The translations under genes were made by a program, and so were the position numbers. The notes beneath the pieces were generated by a model, which was given only the letters and a program-made list of their open reading frames with translations, had not been told where the DNA came from and searched no databases. From Prevotella sp. (GTDB lineage Bacteria; Bacteroidota; Bacteroidia; Bacteroidales; Bacteroidaceae): a DNA stretch of 53,670 nucleotides. Shown one piece after another: positions 51,299 through 53,670 of this stretch. The stretch's first letter is position 1. Each line of letters begins with the position of its first letter. The DNA lies in assembly GCA_016286585.1 (NCBI GenBank), contig JAEETC010000009.1:1-53670 (forward strand), given 5' to 3'.

Positions 51299-51811
51299 TT
51301 ACCCTTTTACTTTTAAAGGTATTCCGCTGACCATCAGAATCACTTCGTCAGCCTTCTGCGCTATATACTGGTTCATCCAGCCCTGCAGGTCGGTGAACTT
51401 CCGTTGGATAGCATTGTCGCTGACGCCCCCGCTACCTATCTCGTTAGTCACGAAGATATAGGTGGCATCAGCCACTGTGAACTTGTCGAACTCGGCCTTC
51501 GCCAATTCAAGCGAGCGTTCTGTATCGGAGTCATTGGCAAAGAAGAAGTTCGTCAGCCAGAGTGTCACGCAGTCGATGACCACCATGCGGCCCGTCATAT
51601 CGTGCTTGCTCAAGGCCGTCTCTTCTTCGATGTTCGTCCATTGAGGCCCTCGGCGCTCCTGATGCCTTCTCACCCGCTCTCGGAACTCCTCGTCCCAGAT
51701 GTGGGCTGTGGCGAGATAGACGGGATGGTCAGAAAGACTCAGCGCCAGTTCCTCGGCCTTGCCGCTCTTGCCAGAGCGCTGGCCGCCAGTAATCAGGATG
51801 ATTCGTTTCAT
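51299..51811 (-). CDS. cobU: Adenosylcobinamide kinase / phosphate guanylyltransferase
   Basis: 170 residues from the ATG at 51811 (MKRIILITGGQRSGKSGKAE). The 21 codons upstream overlap cobS and are not family-like. The P-loop GGQRSGKS, the GMP-accepting His region (VRRHQERRGPQW), the DCVTLWLTN stretch and FVTNEIGSGGV are all present. It phosphorylates adenosylcobinamide and then adds GMP. The start overlaps the cobS stop by 4 nt. The C-terminal end lies next to a TTTTTAC-like repeat array that also forms the spacer to cobT. Confidence 0.96.
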   Translation of the reverse strand: MKRIILITGGQRSGKSGKAEELALSLSDHPVYLATAHIWDEEFRERVRRHQERRGPQWTNIEEETALSKHDMTGRMVVIDCVTLWLTNFFFANDSDTERSLELAKAEFDKFTVADATYIFVTNEIGSGGVSDNAIQRKFTDLQGWMNQYIAQKADEVILMVSGIPLKVKG

Positions 51812-52605
51812 AATGGATTCATATAGTTTATGGCACTCACTAGCAGATACACCGTCAGTTCCACCAGCAGGCACACCGCTCCGCAGCAGTCACCCGTATA
51901 GCCCTGAAGCTTGCGCCAGATGAACAGATAGAGCAGATAGAACACGACGGCGGGAATGAAGATCATCACCTGCCAGTCGAGGCCTGCCATCCAGATGAAG
52001 AACAGCATCGGCGGCAGTCCCTGCAAAGCCAGACTGACGCCTGCCCAGCCGTTGAACTTCCGATAGACCGTCTTGGCCTTCGCCTCCTCCTCACGTCTGG
52101 CATAAGGCATCATCAGTATCATCTGCGAGGTCACCATCTTTGAGAACGTGTCGCCCGCCAACACCATGAAAGCAGCGATATGGGGAGGTGTCGATATAAT
52201 CGAGGCGGCCAAGAGCAATTCGTAGAAGACGAGTCCCAGCACGCCATACGTGCCGATGTGCGAGTCCTTCATAATCTCAAGGATTCGCTGACGATTGTTG
52301 CCCCCACCACCAAAGCCGTCGAAGAAGTCGGCCAGCCCGTCCTCATGCAGCGCTCCCGTTATCAGCAGTCTCGTGACAATGGCGAGCAATACTGCAACAG
52401 ACATGGGCAGCACCAGACTGGCGAAGTAGATGACGAAGCCCATCGCCCCACCCGTTATCCAGCCCGCCAGCGGCCAATGCTCCACCACCGTCTTGTAGCA
52501 CTCCTTCGGCGGCTGGTGCAATCGCCAGAAAGGCAACCTCGTGAAGAAGATCAGCGCCGCCCAGATGCGGTCGTACCACTTGGTTTGATCAATGCTTGTC
52601 TGCAT
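51808..52605 (-). CDS. cobS: Adenosylcobinamide-GDP ribazoletransferase (cobalamin synthase)
   Basis: 265 residues from the ATG at 52605 (MQTSIDQTKWYDRIWAAL). The 17 codons upstream cover the promoter. Membrane protein with conserved FFTRLPFWRL, HWPLAGWITGG, GALHEDGLADFFDGFGGG (acidic metal-binding stretch) and KDSHIGTYGVLGL. It joins alpha-ribazole (phosphate) to adenosylcobinamide-GDP, the last step to (adenosyl)cobalamin. It is the first gene of cobS-cobU-cobT and has a consensus promoter. No riboswitch is visible in its short leader. Confidence 0.96.
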   Translation of the reverse strand: MQTSIDQTKWYDRIWAALIFFTRLPFWRLHQPPKECYKTVVEHWPLAGWITGGAMGFVIYFASLVLPMSVAVLLAIVTRLLITGALHEDGLADFFDGFGGGGNNRQRILEIMKDSHIGTYGVLGLVFYELLLAASIISTPPHIAAFMVLAGDTFSKMVTSQMILMMPYARREEEAKAKTVYRKFNGWAGVSLALQGLPPMLFFIWMAGLDWQVMIFIPAVVFYLLYLFIWRKLQGYTGDCCGAVCLLVELTVYLLVSAINYMNPL

Positions 52606-52625
52606 ACATATTACCTTTGATAGTG

Positions 52626-52656
52626 CAAAGGTACAAATAAGCCGGCGAATAACCAA
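52626..52656 (-). promoter_or_regulatory. Promoter of cobS-cobU-cobT
   Basis: Minus-strand TACCTTTG (52633-52626) and TTG (52656-52654), 20 bp apart. The leader is about 14 nt, too short for a riboswitch. Confidence 0.8.
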
Positions 52657-52732
52657 ATGTATTTGAGTTTTTTCCTGTCTGAGGCAGTTTGACTGTCATA
52701 ATTTTCATTTATAACACCAAAATTGCCGAAAT

Positions 52733-53209
52733 TAATGACATATGACATAGTTGACAACGTATATAGCTATCGTTCAATAACTTAGCGACAACTAATAATA
52801 CGACTTAATGACATAAAAACGACATAGAAACGACATACTAATGACATAAAAACAGCATAAATGCTGCGGAATGGATGCTTCTGCGACGAAGTTTGCAGCC
52901 ACTAAAGTGACAGAAAGGTGGCAGGTAAGCAGAAGAAAGGTGGCAGGAAAGTCTAAAATTCTCTAGAGAATTTTAGACTTTACCCTAACTAAAGTCCAAG
53001 TTTACCTAGCCTAAACTCAGAGTTTACTTAGCCCAAACTCTGAGCACACCTAGACCTCACTTCACAAACAGTCTATCATCAGCATGTCGTTAGTATGTCA
53101 TTAGTATGTCGTTTCTATGTCGTTTTTATGTCATTAAGTAACATCCTGATAAACAGTTAAACCATTGATATATAACAACATAGAAAACAGACTATGTCAT
53201 ATGTCATTA
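52733..53209. repeat. 477-bp concentric inverted-repeat element
   Basis: An outer 19-bp pair (52733-52751 and 53191-53209) and an inner 44-bp pair (52804-52847 and 53095-53138) are both exact inverted repeats with the same centre, 52971. The inner arms are built from GACAT words (ACATAAAAACGACAT type). The interior includes a 34-bp perfect palindrome (52948-52981), GGTGGCAGG words, and a set of CTAG/CAAACTC-type repeats (52985-53055). No protein gene is present. The large gene-free stretch 52657-53420 thus holds this element, a promoter at its right end and nothing else I can name. Confidence 0.93.
52948..52981. repeat. Perfect 34-bp palindrome
   Basis: Arms 52948-52964 and 52965-52981 are exact reverse complements (AAAGTCTAAAATTCTCT and its mirror) with no loop. 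It lies 6 bp from the centre of the element. Confidence 0.95.
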
Positions 53210-53342
53210 AGTTTGAGCATTTTCACAAAATAATTTTGAAATTCTGCGATTGACTCCATAAAATCCGAGAATCAAACCTATATCATTTTAGGTTCTCTCG
53301 CGTACATTATTACTGCTGAATGAAAGTTTTATTCAGAAACTA

Positions 53343-53373
53343 TTGTCAGTTTCAAAAGTATTTCGTATCTTTG
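53343..53373 (+). promoter_or_regulatory. Promoter of the Bro-N-like gene
   Basis: TTG at 53343-53345 and TATCTTTG at 53366-53373, 20 bp apart; an exact consensus. The ATG at 53421 follows after about 40 nt. Confidence 0.8.
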
Positions 53374-53420
53374 CGGAATGAAATGAATAACAGCTTTGTG
53401 TGCAAGGACGATTCTAAAAT

Positions 53421-53670
53421 ATGACAAAGAAACAATTGATACAACTGTTTGAAGACAGGAAGGTTCGCACAGTATGGGATGATGAGCTGCAAAAGTGGTT
53501 CTTCTCCATCGTTGATGTGTGTCACGTACTGACTGATAGTAATGATTATCAGACTGCACGTAAGTATTGGAAAGTCCTGAAAGGTAGGCTCAAAAAGGAA
53601 GGAAATGAAACGGTAACAAATTGTTACCAGTTGAAAATGAAGGCAGAGGACGGCAAGATGCGCCTCACCG
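53421..53670 (+). CDS. Bro-N / DinD-like DNA-binding protein, 3' end outside window
   Basis: 83 codons before the window ends. The start MTKKQLIQLFEDRKVRTVWD, then KWFFSIVDVCHVLTDSNDYQ, TARKYWKVLKGRLKKEGNET and TNCYQLKMKAEDGKMRLT match the N-terminal half of Bro-N type proteins found in phages and in DinD-like host proteins of Bacteroidales. They bind DNA or take part in antirepression or damage responses. The promoter just upstream is a consensus one. Adjacent to the concentric repeat element, the gene may belong to an island that continues beyond the window. Confidence 0.8.
   Translation, partial: MTKKQLIQLFEDRKVRTVWDDELQKWFFSIVDVCHVLTDSNDYQTARKYWKVLKGRLKKEGNETVTNCYQLKMKAEDGKMRLT

Noticed and set aside
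52804..52850. CRISPR array in the GACAT repeats
   Set aside because: Units are short and irregular, have no unique spacers of even size, and the block is mirrored at 53095-53138. No cas genes are seen.

Overview
The window looks like a chromosomal segment of a Bacteroidales bacterium, most probably Prevotellaceae. I base this on repeated Bacteroidetes-type promoters (TTG, about 20 bp, TAnnTTTG), B12-linked TonB genes, tailed secreted proteins that resemble type IX secretion cargo, an HmuS/CobN-like envelope gene set and general gene content. No rRNA or tRNA was found. All family names come from reading the translations; no database search was run.

Much of the window is a cobalamin (B12) locus that has been broken up. 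The minus strand of the left part carries cobJ-cobH (13251-11815), cbiET (11768-10485) and, after a 7-8 kb interruption, a lipoprotein plus a cbiG-cobM fusion that leaves the window at base 1. The interruption (about 2675-10036) is a defence island: a DUF1016 PDDEXK nuclease, Vsr, a nucleoside deoxyribosyltransferase-like protein, a C5 DNA methyltransferase, a Sau3AI-like endonuclease, a long structured RNA region with a terminator, and a Fic protein flanked by duplicated repeats. A cobalamin riboswitch at 13325-13490 drives the plus-strand envelope operon 13626-23728: TonB receptor, two secreted proteins, an exported CbiK chelatase, a two-TM CobN-like protein, a MotA/ExbB-like proton channel and a DUF2149 protein. 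Cobyrinate amidation and CbiB genes (36710-40457) lie at the end of a plus-strand run with a MATE-ATPase fusion and a glycosyltransferase. The nucleotide-loop genes cobS-cobU-cobT (52605-50201) are on the minus strand.

Between these blocks are an RND efflux set with a pump fused in frame to its outer-membrane channel (23711-29449), two paralogous membrane proteins on either side of a free-standing NRPS condensation-like protein (29575-33997), a TPR/HTH regulator, a large tailed secreted protein, a DUF4153 membrane protein, a TPR protein, a lipoprotein and a membrane-anchored serpin. An 87-bp frameshifted copy of the 3' end of cobT sits at 44596-44682.

The most striking non-gene signal is a set of short repeats that have entered both spacers and reading frames. 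They include 7-bp tandem arrays, 22-bp palindromic tandem units, and array-spacer-inverted-array hairpins, with a clear concentration in the B12 genes. Two larger nested inverted-repeat elements (8819-9135 and 52733-53209) carry perfect palindromes close to their centres. These repeats, the structured RNA ahead of the restriction operon and the riboswitch-controlled envelope chelatase set are the best candidates for undescribed biology.
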